Origin: Flavobacteriales bacterium
GTDB lineage: Bacteria; Bacteroidota; Bacteroidia; Flavobacteriales_D; Parvicellaceae
Assembly: GCA_020635565.1 (NCBI GenBank)
Contig: JACJZN010000007.1
Coordinates: 248,001-312,000 of the forward strand
DNA: 64,000 bases
Reading direction: 5' to 3'
Position numbers and translations under genes: made by a program. Under the pieces are notes generated by a model that was given only the letters and a program-made list of their open reading frames with translations, did not search any database and had not been told where the DNA came from. Positions 35,570-43,975 of the stretch are shown here, in pieces; position 1 is the first letter of the stretch, and the number at the start of each line of letters is the position of its first letter.

Positions 35570-36274
35570 CTATTTATGCTCTTGATATACTTCAAGAGCA
35601 TGAACAAAATCTTCTTTTTCGAAAACCGGAGCAACTGCACAGTGGACCGCCTGATCACCTTTTATTAGAGTGAGGTAGTATTGGCCATTTGGATCTTTAT
35701 TGAACTTTACTTTCTCCCATGAGACCTTTAAAAGAGAGCTTTGCAACTTGTCGATGGGTTGGAAGGCGAGGTTGTCATAGATTGAAAGTTCAGGAAATTG
35801 CTGCCACTGTTCTTTTAATCCAAATCCTTCATCAAATGGAAATGCAATACTGGATACAACCACGGGATAAAAATATTCTATTTTCTGTGGTTGAATAGGA
35901 GGATCAGAAGGGTCGCTAATAGGTTTTGTTTCCTGCGTTGTCAAGACCGAAGGGTTGGATACAGAAACAGGAGTTATGACAATCGTTTCTTCCACTACCG
36001 GTTCAATAAACGCTATCTTTTCGATAGATTTATGCTCCATCGGAATATTCTGATAAGTTGATTCGGAGCGGGATATTTGAGAACTGTAGATAATAGCTGT
36101 GACGATCACAACTCCAGCTATTGTTCCTCCTATGATCCACCCTTTTCCATTTCCTTTTATAGGAGTATTGGACTCAACAGAAGCTCGTTTTAAAATCTCG
36201 TCAAAATTCATGTGGTTCTGCATGGATTCCATTGATGGTTCCTGGGTGTCTCTATGTATTTGTAATTTTTTCAT
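35570..36274 (-). CDS. Probable membrane anti-sigma factor
   Basis: 234 residues. About 45 cytoplasmic residues (HMNFDEILKRASVES) precede a single membrane helix (GWIIGGTIAGVVIVTAIIYS, about 46-65), then a Ser/Pro-rich linker and a C-terminal periplasmic domain (GQYYLTLIKGDQAVHCAVAPVF). Topology and position fit an anti-sigma factor: the start codon overlaps the stop of the ECF sigma gene by four bases. No named anti-sigma domain is recognised, so the assignment rests on context. A 10-bp hairpin (35576-35601) covers its 3' end and may act weakly as a terminator for this convergent pair. Confidence 0.6.
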   Translation of the reverse strand: MKKLQIHRDTQEPSMESMQNHMNFDEILKRASVESNTPIKGNGKGWIIGGTIAGVVIVTAIIYSSQISRSESTYQNIPMEHKSIEKIAFIEPVVEETIVITPVSVSNPSVLTTQETKPISDPSDPPIQPQKIEYFYPVVVSSIAFPFDEGFGLKEQWQQFPELSIYDNLAFQPIDKLQSSLLKVSWEKVKFNKDPNGQYYLTLIKGDQAVHCAVAPVFEKEDFVHALEVYQEHK

Positions 36275-36843
36275 GACTTCAAAATCAGGTCTTTTAATTT
36301 TTGAATAACTCGGTGCATTTTCACTTTAGCAGTTCCTTCTTTTATTTCAAGGATTTCACTTACTTCTTTGAAGGAACGTTTTTCGAAATAACGCATTTCG
36401 AGTAGTTCAAGCTCTTCTGGATGTAATTGATCCATTCCTTTCAATAGCAACTGTATATTTTCCTCAGAGCTGTCCTCATCCATTTCTGACACCACCTCTT
36501 TGAGTTGATAACTATCCATGGTTACAGTTCTGGATCGTTGGTTGGATCTATGAAATAAATTAATCTCATTTCTGGCGATCTGATACAACCAGGCTGAAAA
36601 AGGTACTCCTCGATAAGTATATTTCTGGATCGATTGCAAGGATTTCACAAATACATTAGAAACTAGAGTCGCTGATAATTCTTCATCGCCTACACGTTTC
36701 CAGATATAGCGAAAAATTTCTGTATAGTACTTCTGATACAATCGTCCAAATTGCCTCGGGTCTACCTTGGATGCCTCAATCCAGGAGAGTTCTTCATCAA
36801 TTGCAGAAGCGGTTTGGTGATATAATGCATTTACTGTTTTCAA
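36271..36843 (-). CDS. ECF-type RNA polymerase sigma factor
   Basis: 190 residues. Region 2 is seen in LYQKYYTEIFRYIWKRVG and GVPFSAWLYQIARNEI. Region 4 is seen in LHPEELELLEMRYFEK, RSFKEVSEILEIKEG and TAKVKMHRVIQKL. The start is TTG 36843; an in-frame TGA lies a short way upstream and no ATG precedes region 2, so this start is forced. The gene lies 36 bases after the LRR gene and overlaps the probable anti-sigma gene by four bases. The likely job is to move an envelope signal to transcription of surface genes. Confidence 0.88.
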   Translation of the reverse strand: MKTVNALYHQTASAIDEELSWIEASKVDPRQFGRLYQKYYTEIFRYIWKRVGDEELSATLVSNVFVKSLQSIQKYTYRGVPFSAWLYQIARNEINLFHRSNQRSRTVTMDSYQLKEVVSEMDEDSSEENIQLLLKGMDQLHPEELELLEMRYFEKRSFKEVSEILEIKEGTAKVKMHRVIQKLKDLILKS

Positions 36844-36879
36844 CTGTTTTTTATCGAATAATACCGTTGGTCAAAAAGG

Positions 36880-38928
36880 TTACAACATTTTTATTTTACT
36901 AATGATATCATAAAGCTGAGTAAAACTTGCAGGATATTCATCCAGCGTAATCAATTCACCATCCTTTAAAACGCATTTGGTCATTCCAAAATTACCATTT
37001 CGAAATTTCGTGAGTATAGTTAGTGGACTATTTGCGGCAAATAGGTAGAAATCCATGGGAGCATTGCTGCCTTTATAGGTTTTGTAAACTTTATTTTCCG
37101 TATCAATCACATAGACTGCAGTTACACTTACGGATTTTAGTTCTTGATCAGCAAATGAGATAAGCTTAGGAGAGCCATATTGTTTTTCAGCCTGAACAGA
37201 AGAAGTTAATTGTGTGAACTTGTTCAGTAAAAGGTATCGTTCTAGATAATTGAAATCCATTTGAGCATTGAGAAGAGCCTGATTTTCATTAGCAATGATA
37301 TTGTCATAGTAGGATAACCATTCATCTTGTGTCCAGCTTCGCTCTTCATCTGATAAATAAAGTTCACTGAATTCACCCCATGCTTTCGTTCTTATTTTAC
37401 GCAGTTCGTTTAGATATTTGCTTCTTTTTTCTTTTAGCTCCTTATCAAAATCTAATCTTCTGTTATTTATGCTCTCTAGGTATTTGATGTATCTCATTTC
37501 ATAAGAGAGCTGTTCTTCTGCCGTTGACTTTTTCTTGGTTCGCAACTTCGGAATAACGGTTAATTCTTCAAAACCTGTTGTCGTTTTAAGTTGTAGGTTG
37601 AAGTTCTTCTCAATGCTGTTGTATGCCAATCTGAAATCAATGTATTTTTTGTTTTTTAGGTAGTTGTTTTTAAACTCTTTTGTATCAGCTGAATAATTGA
37701 TGACTACCCAAGACATATCATTGAACGCAAAATATTCTGGGAATTGATAATAAAAATACTCTGTTACTTTAAAATCAAACCAAATGGTATTTTTATTGTC
37801 ACTTTTGACCGCTATTAATTCAAAATAGTCGTATGGCAAGCCAATTTGTCTTCGATAAACATTATAATAGTTGGTATCCAGATAACGTTCATCAAAAAGC
37901 ATCGTGTCACCATTATAATCCGCATTAATGATTGGATCAAATGATTCAGCATAATGAAGATATGCCAAGGATCGAACTTTTACATCAATACTTTCCCTTT
38001 TCTTTACAAGATTTTCTTCGGTATCTAGTACGGTGTTTTTTTCTTTTTGTATTTCTGCTACAATGGAATCTTTGAATTGTTGATGGAGTTGATAAAGATC
38101 AACAGATGGTTTTGGAGTTTGTAAGATCTCCGCATTCGGAAATCTTTCTTGAAGAATTTGTAATTCTTCTGTCGTGATTTCATCAATAGATAAGAATTTG
38201 ATATTGAGTGGATTTAACTTTTCGTAGGTTTTTAGAGGCGACACAATGATGTTCTTTTGCATCGATATCGAAGTAAGTTCATTCAATTCACCAATTTCAT
38301 CAGGCAGATCTGTAAGATTGTTATTGGCAAGATTGAGTTCTTTCAAATGGGTTAGCAGATTGATATTACTGGGCAATTCTGAGATCTGATTGACAGGCAA
38401 CGAAACGGATTCGAGGTTTTTACATTCACTTAGAGAAGTGATCGAAGTAGGTAGGTCAAGCATATTGTTCATCGAGATGTTAATGCTTCTTAGCTGCGTA
38501 CAACTTTTTATTTCTGGAGGAATAGCATCAACTTTACAATTTCCCATGTTGATCGTTTCCAGAGTTGGTAGTTTTCCAATGGCCTTCACAAATTGCTTGA
38601 CATTCAAACTAGTACAATTCAGAAGGGTTACTTTGTTGATGCTTTTACAATCAGCCAATGATTCAGGGAATTTTTTGTCGTAATAACTCGTAATGATGAT
38701 CGAGTTGATATTCTTATGCTGAGCAATATTCACTAATAACACATCCAGATTCTCATAGGTCTTAGTGTTCTTTAAATAAATGGAAGCATATTTGGACAGT
38801 TCAAGCGAATTATGAACGACTGCAGCAGAATTGGGATCATCAAAATCTATGTAGAGTCGATCCTCTTGTGAAAGTGAACACAGGGAGTACAGAAAAATCA
38901 GAATAACTATATATAGCCTAACGATCAT
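36880..38928 (-). CDS. Leucine-rich-repeat exported protein
   Basis: 682 residues with a signal peptide (MIVRLYIVILIFLYSLCSLS). Residues about 90-260 form leucine-rich repeats (LPTLETINMGNCKVDAIPPE, LTHLKELNLANNNLTDLPDE). The remaining ~420 residues are a unique charged alpha/beta region with coiled-coil parts (KELKEKRSKYLNELRKIRTK). There is no sorting domain, so it is probably periplasmic or outer-membrane associated. It heads a possible operon with the ECF sigma and anti-sigma genes, suggesting a role in sensing or repairing the envelope. A decayed copy of part of this gene is found at 32180-32388. It is divergent from the M28 peptidase. Confidence 0.75.
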   Translation of the reverse strand: MIVRLYIVILIFLYSLCSLSQEDRLYIDFDDPNSAAVVHNSLELSKYASIYLKNTKTYENLDVLLVNIAQHKNINSIIITSYYDKKFPESLADCKSINKVTLLNCTSLNVKQFVKAIGKLPTLETINMGNCKVDAIPPEIKSCTQLRSINISMNNMLDLPTSITSLSECKNLESVSLPVNQISELPSNINLLTHLKELNLANNNLTDLPDEIGELNELTSISMQKNIIVSPLKTYEKLNPLNIKFLSIDEITTEELQILQERFPNAEILQTPKPSVDLYQLHQQFKDSIVAEIQKEKNTVLDTEENLVKKRESIDVKVRSLAYLHYAESFDPIINADYNGDTMLFDERYLDTNYYNVYRRQIGLPYDYFELIAVKSDNKNTIWFDFKVTEYFYYQFPEYFAFNDMSWVVINYSADTKEFKNNYLKNKKYIDFRLAYNSIEKNFNLQLKTTTGFEELTVIPKLRTKKKSTAEEQLSYEMRYIKYLESINNRRLDFDKELKEKRSKYLNELRKIRTKAWGEFSELYLSDEERSWTQDEWLSYYDNIIANENQALLNAQMDFNYLERYLLLNKFTQLTSSVQAEKQYGSPKLISFADQELKSVSVTAVYVIDTENKVYKTYKGSNAPMDFYLFAANSPLTILTKFRNGNFGMTKCVLKDGELITLDEYPASFTQLYDIISKIKML

Positions 38929-38960
38929 GGTATTAATACAACCTCAAGATAACGATTATA

Positions 38961-38992
38961 TTGTCGTGAAAGATTTCTAATAGCTATCTTAG
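38961..38992 (+). promoter_or_regulatory. Promoter of the M28 peptidase gene (TTG-n21-TATCTTAG)
   Basis: TTG (38961-38963) and TATCTTAG (38985-38992), one base from consensus, are 21 bases apart. The predicted start near 38998 leaves almost no leader for ATG 39005 and favours ATG 39014. Confidence 0.45.
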
Positions 38993-39013
38993 TGTTCAAG
39001 AATAATGCAAATA

Positions 39014-40270
39014 ATGAGAAAGTTACAATTGATTGCTCTTTTACTGTTTTGTTGGACCTTGGGTTTCAGTCAGCAGGAGTTTGGTCTGGAAATGACAAAG
39101 GAACTCTGTTCGGAGAAGTATCATGGTAGAGGATATGTGAATGATGGACATAAAAAAGCAGCAGATTTTGTTCAGCAAAAATTTGATGAGTATGGATTAA
39201 ATCCTGTAGGAGATGTCTATCAACAGTCATTTTTCTTTGATGTCAATACTTTTCCGGAAAATGTGGAGTTGTCGATAGGCGGCAACAAATTAGCAGTAGG
39301 TGCTGACTTTATTATTGATGCCAATTCGGGGAGTTATTCGGGAGAATTGACCCCGGTTTATATTAATTCAGATAAGGATTTCTTCAATTTCGAATATGGC
39401 AAAGAGTCACGAGATGGAAAAGTACTGATCATAAAGGATATTAATACCAAGGATATTGATACCAACCAAATGCTACGCGACTGGAAGTACCAAGGTGCGC
39501 AGTTGGCTCCGGTGATCTTTCTTACGGATGATAAGTATACTTGGACAGTGGGTAGAATGGAGTTTAATTATCCCATTATTGAATTGAGAGATTCTTTATT
39601 TGCTGATGAAATTGAACAAGGAGCATCAATTAAAGTGAACATCGAGAACCAATTTATTAAAGGACTGGAAAGTCAGAATGTGATTGCCAAAGTAGAAGGA
39701 AAAAACAAGAAAAGGACCATCGTTTTCTCTGCACATTATGATCATTTAGGAAGGTTAGGTAAAGACGCATATTTTCCGGGAGCTAATGATAATGCGAGTG
39801 GCGTGGCTATGTTACTTTATCTGGCTAAATACTATTCTGAAAACGAACCAAAATGCAACATAGTTTTTATGGCATTTGGTGGAGAGGAAGTTGGTCTCTT
39901 GGGATCAAAACATTACGTTTCAAACCCACTCTTTCCTCTGGAAGATATCAAATTTCTCATCAACCTAGATATCATGGGTACAGGTGATGAGGGAATTACA
40001 GTCGTCAATGGGGCAGTATTTACTAAACAGTTTAAGAAGTTAACGAAGCTCAACACCAAAGGAGATTATCTGAAAAAGATCAAGATGCGAGGAAAGGCAG
40101 CCAATAGTGATCATTACTTCTTTACCGAAGCTGGAGTACCAAGTATTTTTATCTATACGATGGGTGGAGTAAGTTATTATCACGACATATATGATAAAGC
40201 GGAGACGCTGCCGCTGAATGAGTTTGATGATCTGGCTAAACTATTGCTTGAATTTGTAAAAAAGATATGA
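39014..40270 (+). CDS. Secreted M28-family zinc aminopeptidase
   Basis: 418 residues from ATG 39014, chosen over 39005 because it gives a standard signal peptide (MRKLQLIALLLFCWTLGFSQ) and a proper leader. A PA-type insert lies in the first half (VLIIKDINTKDID). The metallopeptidase core has the zinc and catalytic residues in SAHYDHLG (about 238), GANDNASGVAMLLYLA, GGEEVGLLGSKHYV, NLDIMG and the final His in NSDHYFF. The family is made of two-zinc exopeptidases; this one is probably periplasmic or extracellular and takes part in protein use. The stop overlaps the next ATG by four bases, so the NTF2-like gene is coupled. Confidence 0.92.
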   Translation: MRKLQLIALLLFCWTLGFSQQEFGLEMTKELCSEKYHGRGYVNDGHKKAADFVQQKFDEYGLNPVGDVYQQSFFFDVNTFPENVELSIGGNKLAVGADFIIDANSGSYSGELTPVYINSDKDFFNFEYGKESRDGKVLIIKDINTKDIDTNQMLRDWKYQGAQLAPVIFLTDDKYTWTVGRMEFNYPIIELRDSLFADEIEQGASIKVNIENQFIKGLESQNVIAKVEGKNKKRTIVFSAHYDHLGRLGKDAYFPGANDNASGVAMLLYLAKYYSENEPKCNIVFMAFGGEEVGLLGSKHYVSNPLFPLEDIKFLINLDIMGTGDEGITVVNGAVFTKQFKKLTKLNTKGDYLKKIKMRGKAANSDHYFFTEAGVPSIFIYTMGGVSYYHDIYDKAETLPLNEFDDLAKLLLEFVKKI

Positions 40271-40722
40271 TGATGAATAAGGTGATCGAAAAATTCTACA
40301 CCGCTTTTACCCAGAAAGATTGGCAAACCATGCAGTCTTGTTATCACGATGAGGTAATCTTTGAAGACCCTGCTTTTGGAAAATTGCATGGAGATGAAGC
40401 GAAAAAAATGTGGCGAATGCTATGTGAGCAGGGTAAAGATCTGAAGATCGAGTTTTCAGCAATTGAAGAGAATGAAAGTGATGGAAAGGCACATTGGGAA
40501 GCTTGGTATACCTTTTCTCTAACTGGAAAAAAGGTTCATAATGTCATTGATGCAGCCTTTGAATTCAAAGATGGTTTGATCATTGGTCACAAAGATTCTT
40601 TTAACCTCCACAAATGGGCGAAGCAGGCCTTAGGATTCAAAGGTTGGCTATTGGGTGGAACTAATTTCTTCAAAAAGAAGTTTCAGGAGCAGGCTCGAAA
40701 GTCGTTGAAGAAGTATTCTTAG
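40267..40722 (+). CDS. NTF2-like/SnoaL-type fold protein
   Basis: 151 residues. The NTF2-like opening is typical: KVIEKFYTAFTQKDWQTMQS, CYHDEVIFEDPAFGKLHGDE, then HWEAWYTFSLTGKKVHNVID and FEFKDGLIIGHKDSFNLHKW. The usual C-terminal extension WAKQALGFKGWLLG is present, as in a widespread bacterial group of unknown function. It has no signal peptide, so it is cytoplasmic. Three in-frame ATG codons lie close together at the start (two near 40267-40275), so the exact start is uncertain by a few residues. It is coupled to the M28 peptidase gene by an ATGA overlap, but a functional link is not evident. Confidence 0.85.
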   Translation: MMMNKVIEKFYTAFTQKDWQTMQSCYHDEVIFEDPAFGKLHGDEAKKMWRMLCEQGKDLKIEFSAIEENESDGKAHWEAWYTFSLTGKKVHNVIDAAFEFKDGLIIGHKDSFNLHKWAKQALGFKGWLLGGTNFFKKKFQEQARKSLKKYS

Positions 40723-40754
40723 CAAGCCAATTGATTCATTATCAAATTGTCGAA

Positions 40755-40785
40755 TTGGTACATTAATCAATTAGCCTTACCTTTG
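40755..40785 (+). promoter_or_regulatory. Promoter of the trhO-trhP-ferredoxin operon (TTG-n20-TACCTTTG)
   Basis: TTG (40755-40757) and a full TAnnTTTG match, TACCTTTG (40778-40785), are separated by 20 bases. The predicted leader before ATG 40816 is about 25 bases. Confidence 0.65.
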
Positions 40786-40815
40786 CGGCTCAGTAACTTA
40801 GAAAATTGATATAGC

Positions 40816-41847
40816 ATGCAACTGTACAATAAATTAAGTGCTGAAGAAAGAGCGCAATTAATTGATGAGTCGGGCGATGATCGTCTGACCATATCTTTCT
40901 ATCAGTACCATCACATTAAAAACACTTCCCTTTTCAGGAATTACCTGTTTGTCAACTGGAACAAACAAGAGGTTTTGGGAAGAATCTATATCGCTTCGGA
41001 AGGGATCAATGCACAATTATCTGTACCATCGAAAAGATTTTACGAGTTCAAAGAGTTCTTAGACTCTATTCCTTTTCTTAACGGAATTAGGCTGAACATA
41101 GCGATTGAGCAGGATAACAAGTCTTTCTTGAAATTAAAAGTGAAAGTGCGCCACAAAATTGTTGCTGACGGTTTGAATGATGATACGTTTGATGTAACCA
41201 ACAAAGGAGTTCATTTATCTGCGAAAGAATTCAATGAGATGCTGGCAGATCCCAATACGGTTTGTGTAGACATGAGAAATCACTACGAAAGTGAGATCGG
41301 GCATTTCAAAGGAGCTGTTACACCTGATGTAGATACTTTCCGAGATTCTTTGGATATCATTGAACAGGATCTTAAAGATCATAAGGAGGACAAGAACTTA
41401 CTCATGTACTGTACTGGAGGTATAAGATGTGAGAAAGCAAGTGCCTATTACAAACATAAAGGTTTCAAGAATGTGTTTCAGTTGGAAGGTGGGATCATAG
41501 AATACGTGAGACAGACCAAAGAAGAAGGGTTAGAGAATAAATTCATAGGAAAGAATTTTGTTTTCGATCAGAGAAGAAGCGAAAAAGTCTCAGATGATGT
41601 GATTGCGCAGTGCCATCAATGTGGTGAACCATGTGATGAACATGTCAACTGTGATAATCAAGCTTGTCACTTATTGTTTATTCAATGCAAGTCATGTCAA
41701 GAGAAAATGAAAAAATGTTGTTCGGACGAGTGCGTTGCCATTGCTGAGCTACCGGATGAAGAGCAGAAAAAGTTGAGAAGAGGGAAAGAAATTAGTAATA
41801 AGATCTTTAAAAAAGGTCGTTCGGAAGCATTAAAATTTAAGCATTAA
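40816..41847 (+). CDS. trhO: tRNA uridine-34 5-hydroxylase TrhO (rhodanese family)
   Basis: 343 residues, the usual length. An N-terminal acylphosphatase-like UPF0176 domain (YQYHHIKNTSLFRNYLF, GRIYIASEGINAQLSVP) is followed by a rhodanese domain with the active Cys199 in MYCTGGIRCEKASAYY. A Cys-rich C-terminus (about 263-305: CHQCGEPCDEH, CDNQACHLLF, CKSCQEKMKKCC) probably binds zinc. In E. coli TrhO makes 5-hydroxyuridine at position 34 of certain tRNAs by an oxygen-dependent route. The oxygen-independent enzyme TrhP and a ferredoxin follow in the same operon. A good promoter lies just upstream. Confidence 0.95.
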   Translation: MQLYNKLSAEERAQLIDESGDDRLTISFYQYHHIKNTSLFRNYLFVNWNKQEVLGRIYIASEGINAQLSVPSKRFYEFKEFLDSIPFLNGIRLNIAIEQDNKSFLKLKVKVRHKIVADGLNDDTFDVTNKGVHLSAKEFNEMLADPNTVCVDMRNHYESEIGHFKGAVTPDVDTFRDSLDIIEQDLKDHKEDKNLLMYCTGGIRCEKASAYYKHKGFKNVFQLEGGIIEYVRQTKEEGLENKFIGKNFVFDQRRSEKVSDDVIAQCHQCGEPCDEHVNCDNQACHLLFIQCKSCQEKMKKCCSDECVAIAELPDEEQKKLRRGKEISNKIFKKGRSEALKFKH

Positions 41848-41852
41848 AAGGT

Positions 41853-43097
41853 ATGCAAAAGATTGAATTAATGGCTCCAGCAGGTAACTGGGAAGCAATG
41901 AGAGCTGCCGTCAAAGCGGGTGCAGATAGTATTTATTTTGGAGTGGAACAGCTCAATATGAGAGCACGTCCTGCGATGAACTTTACGCTAGAGGATCTGA
42001 AGGAAATTGGGGTTTACTGTGGTGAGCACGGGGTGAGAACATACCTTACTTTGAATACGATCATTTATGATCACGATCTTTCTATTATGAAAACGTTGAT
42101 CAATGAAGTAAAAGAGAATAATATCACAGCGGTGATCGCTTCAGATCAGGCTGTGATCAATTATGCTTCTTCAATAGGTGTGGAAGTTCATATCTCAACT
42201 CAGTTGAATGTGACGAACATCGAAACGGTAAAGTTCTATGCTCACTTTGCGGATGTAATGGTGTTGAGCAGAGAATTAAGCTTAAGACAAGTAAAGAAGA
42301 TTACTGATGACATCGAAAAGGAGCAAATCAAAGGACCTTCAGGAAATTTAATAGAGATCGAGATCTTTGGTCATGGAGCACTTTGTATGGCAGTGAGTGG
42401 TAAATGTTATTTATCACTCCATTCTAATAATTCATCTGCAAATCGTGGAGCATGTATTCAAAACTGTAGAAGAACGTATACGGTTACTGATAAGGAAACT
42501 GGTTATGAACTGGAGATTGATAACGAGTATATCATGTCTCCAAAGGATCTATGTACGATTAACTTTTTAGATCAGGTGGCGGAATCTGGGATTAACGTTT
42601 TAAAGATCGAGGGAAGAGGGAGAGCTCCCGAGTACGTTTTAACCACAGTAAGATGTTACAGAGAAGCGATCGATGCGATTGCAGATGGAACGTATAGTCC
42701 TGAGAAAGTAAAAGGATGGATGGATGAGTTGGATAAAGTTTATAACAGAGGTTTCTGGAGTGGCTATTATCTAGGGCAAAAGATGGGAGAATGGCATGAT
42801 CAAAGTGGATCTAAAGCTACACAGAAGAAAGTCTATATTGCTAAAGGAGCACATTATTATCCAAAAACTAAGATCGCTGAATTCTTGGTGGAAGCTCAGA
42901 AAGTGGAACAAGGAGATAAGATTCTGATTACTGGTCCGACAACTGGAATTATTGAGGCACAACTGGATAATATGTTTGTGAATGGACAGCCTGGTGAAGT
43001 GGCTGTAAAAGGAGACAGTTTAACTTTTGCTTTGGCCGAGAGAATTAGAACTACAGACAAGTTGTATAAGATCATACCAAACGAAGATATAAAGTGA
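41853..43097 (+). CDS. trhP: tRNA 5-hydroxyuridine synthase TrhP (peptidase U32 family)
   Basis: 414 residues. The U32 opening ELMAPAGNWEAMRAAVKAGA and the signature GHGALCMAVSGKCYLS followed by ANRGACIQNCRR give the Cys set that holds an iron-sulphur cluster. KIEGRGRAPEYV and a C-terminal beta-domain (VEAQKVEQGDKILITGPTTG) complete the family pattern. Despite the name these proteins are not proteases: in E. coli TrhP (YegQ) forms ho5U34 in tRNA using prephenate as cofactor source. It starts five bases after trhO and overlaps the ferredoxin start by four, so all three are one transcript. RlhA is the alternative U32 branch, but length and context favour TrhP. Confidence 0.9.
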   Translation: MQKIELMAPAGNWEAMRAAVKAGADSIYFGVEQLNMRARPAMNFTLEDLKEIGVYCGEHGVRTYLTLNTIIYDHDLSIMKTLINEVKENNITAVIASDQAVINYASSIGVEVHISTQLNVTNIETVKFYAHFADVMVLSRELSLRQVKKITDDIEKEQIKGPSGNLIEIEIFGHGALCMAVSGKCYLSLHSNNSSANRGACIQNCRRTYTVTDKETGYELEIDNEYIMSPKDLCTINFLDQVAESGINVLKIEGRGRAPEYVLTTVRCYREAIDAIADGTYSPEKVKGWMDELDKVYNRGFWSGYYLGQKMGEWHDQSGSKATQKKVYIAKGAHYYPKTKIAEFLVEAQKVEQGDKILITGPTTGIIEAQLDNMFVNGQPGEVAVKGDSLTFALAERIRTTDKLYKIIPNEDIK

Positions 43098-43330
43098 TTT
43101 CTATAACCTTACAGAGAGATAAGTGCATCGGATGCAACTATTGTTATGAGATTGCTCCCGAGTTGTTTGCTATGTCTAAAAAGGATGGGAAGAGTGTGCT
43201 GCTTAAGAGTACAGATAAAAGGGGTTTTCATACCATTCGTACATCCGATGATCTGCGTGATAAAGCAATGCAAACCAAAGAAGTTTGTCCGGTGAGCATT
43301 ATTAAAGTTCATGATTGTAAGGGGAAATAA
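43094..43330 (+). CDS. Small [4Fe-4S] ferredoxin, likely electron donor to TrhP
   Basis: 78 residues from GTG 43094, which overlaps the trhP stop as GTGA. One cluster site is visible: CIGCNYC in residues 11-17 and the fourth Cys in VCPVSII. It is a short single-cluster ferredoxin of the kind often annotated as Fer4_15-like. In E. coli the ferredoxin YfhL is needed for TrhP activity, so tight coupling to trhP here makes it the likely partner. This is inference from gene order plus E. coli genetics. The cluster ligands are all present and no second cluster is seen. Confidence 0.88.
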   Translation: MISITLQRDKCIGCNYCYEIAPELFAMSKKDGKSVLLKSTDKRGFHTIRTSDDLRDKAMQTKEVCPVSIIKVHDCKGK

Positions 43331-43337
43331 TAAATAG

Positions 43338-43349
43338 TACCTTTTGGTA
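43338..43349. promoter_or_regulatory. Putative TetR operator TACC-TTTT-GGTA
   Basis: This perfect palindrome lies 20 bases before the TetR ATG. It overlaps the expected -33 region of a TATATTCG box at 43358-43365. Operators of the form ACC-n4-GGT are common for AcrR-like TetR proteins, so autorepression is likely. Confidence 0.5.
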
Positions 43350-43369
43350 TAATTTATTATATTCGTTCT

Positions 43370-43966
43370 ATGAAAGAAACAAAAGCAGATAGAACGAAAG
43401 CGTTTATTCTAGAGAAAGTATCTCCAATTTTCAATGCGCAAGGCTTTGCTGGAACAAGTTTGACAGATGTTTTGAATGCTACCGAACTAACCAAAGGGTC
43501 TGTTTACGGCAACTTTGAAAACAAAGAGGATCTGGCTCAAAAAGCATTCAGTTACAACCTGATGCAAGTCTTAAAACCGCTTCAGGAAAAAATCGCAGAA
43601 CATAGTAGTTCAATAAAAAAGCTGAAGGCAATCACAGATTTCTATCGTACGTACTACGGAGTGATGATGGAACTTGGAGGATGCCCAATTCTTAATGTAG
43701 TGACTGATGCGAAAAAGATCAATGAACCACTATATAATGAGGCCGTAGGAGCGGCACAAATAATGATCTCCAATTTGGAGGAAATTATTGAATTGGGGAT
43801 CTCGCAGAAAAAGTTCAAAAAGAAGATCAATTCAAGAGAGCTTGCTTTAGTGATTTATGGCATGATCCAAGGAGCTGTCTTTCTATCTTCAGTGGAGCAA
43901 ACTACTAGACCCTTACAACTAATGGCTGATCAGGTTGATGAGGTAATTAAATCCAATCGAAAATAA
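43370..43966 (+). CDS. TetR/AcrR family transcriptional regulator
   Basis: 198 residues. The N-terminal helix-turn-helix is standard: RTKAFILEKVSPIFNAQGF, GTSLTDVLNATELTKGSVYG and NFENKEDLAQKAF. The C-terminal helical ligand domain (GGCPILNVVTDAKKINEPL, LVIYGMIQGAVFLSSVE) resembles the TetR_C group with a conserved Cys-Pro that may sit in the inducer pocket. It probably represses itself through the palindrome at 43338-43349 and may also control the DinB-fold gene ten bases downstream. The TATATTCG box ends five bases before the ATG, so the mRNA may be leaderless. Confidence 0.92.
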   Translation: MKETKADRTKAFILEKVSPIFNAQGFAGTSLTDVLNATELTKGSVYGNFENKEDLAQKAFSYNLMQVLKPLQEKIAEHSSSIKKLKAITDFYRTYYGVMMELGGCPILNVVTDAKKINEPLYNEAVGAAQIMISNLEEIIELGISQKKFKKKINSRELALVIYGMIQGAVFLSSVEQTTRPLQLMADQVDEVIKSNRK

Positions 43967-43975
43967 ACAGACGCT

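Noticed and set aside
35576..35601. 10-bp hairpin at the 3' end of the anti-sigma gene as a terminator
   Set aside because: The stem is good but neither strand has a T-run; it could help end transcription, but the evidence is weak.
38930..38939. Palindrome GTATTAATAC next to the LRR start codon
   Set aside because: Short AT-rich palindromes are common in this DNA, and no second copy or matching regulator was found.
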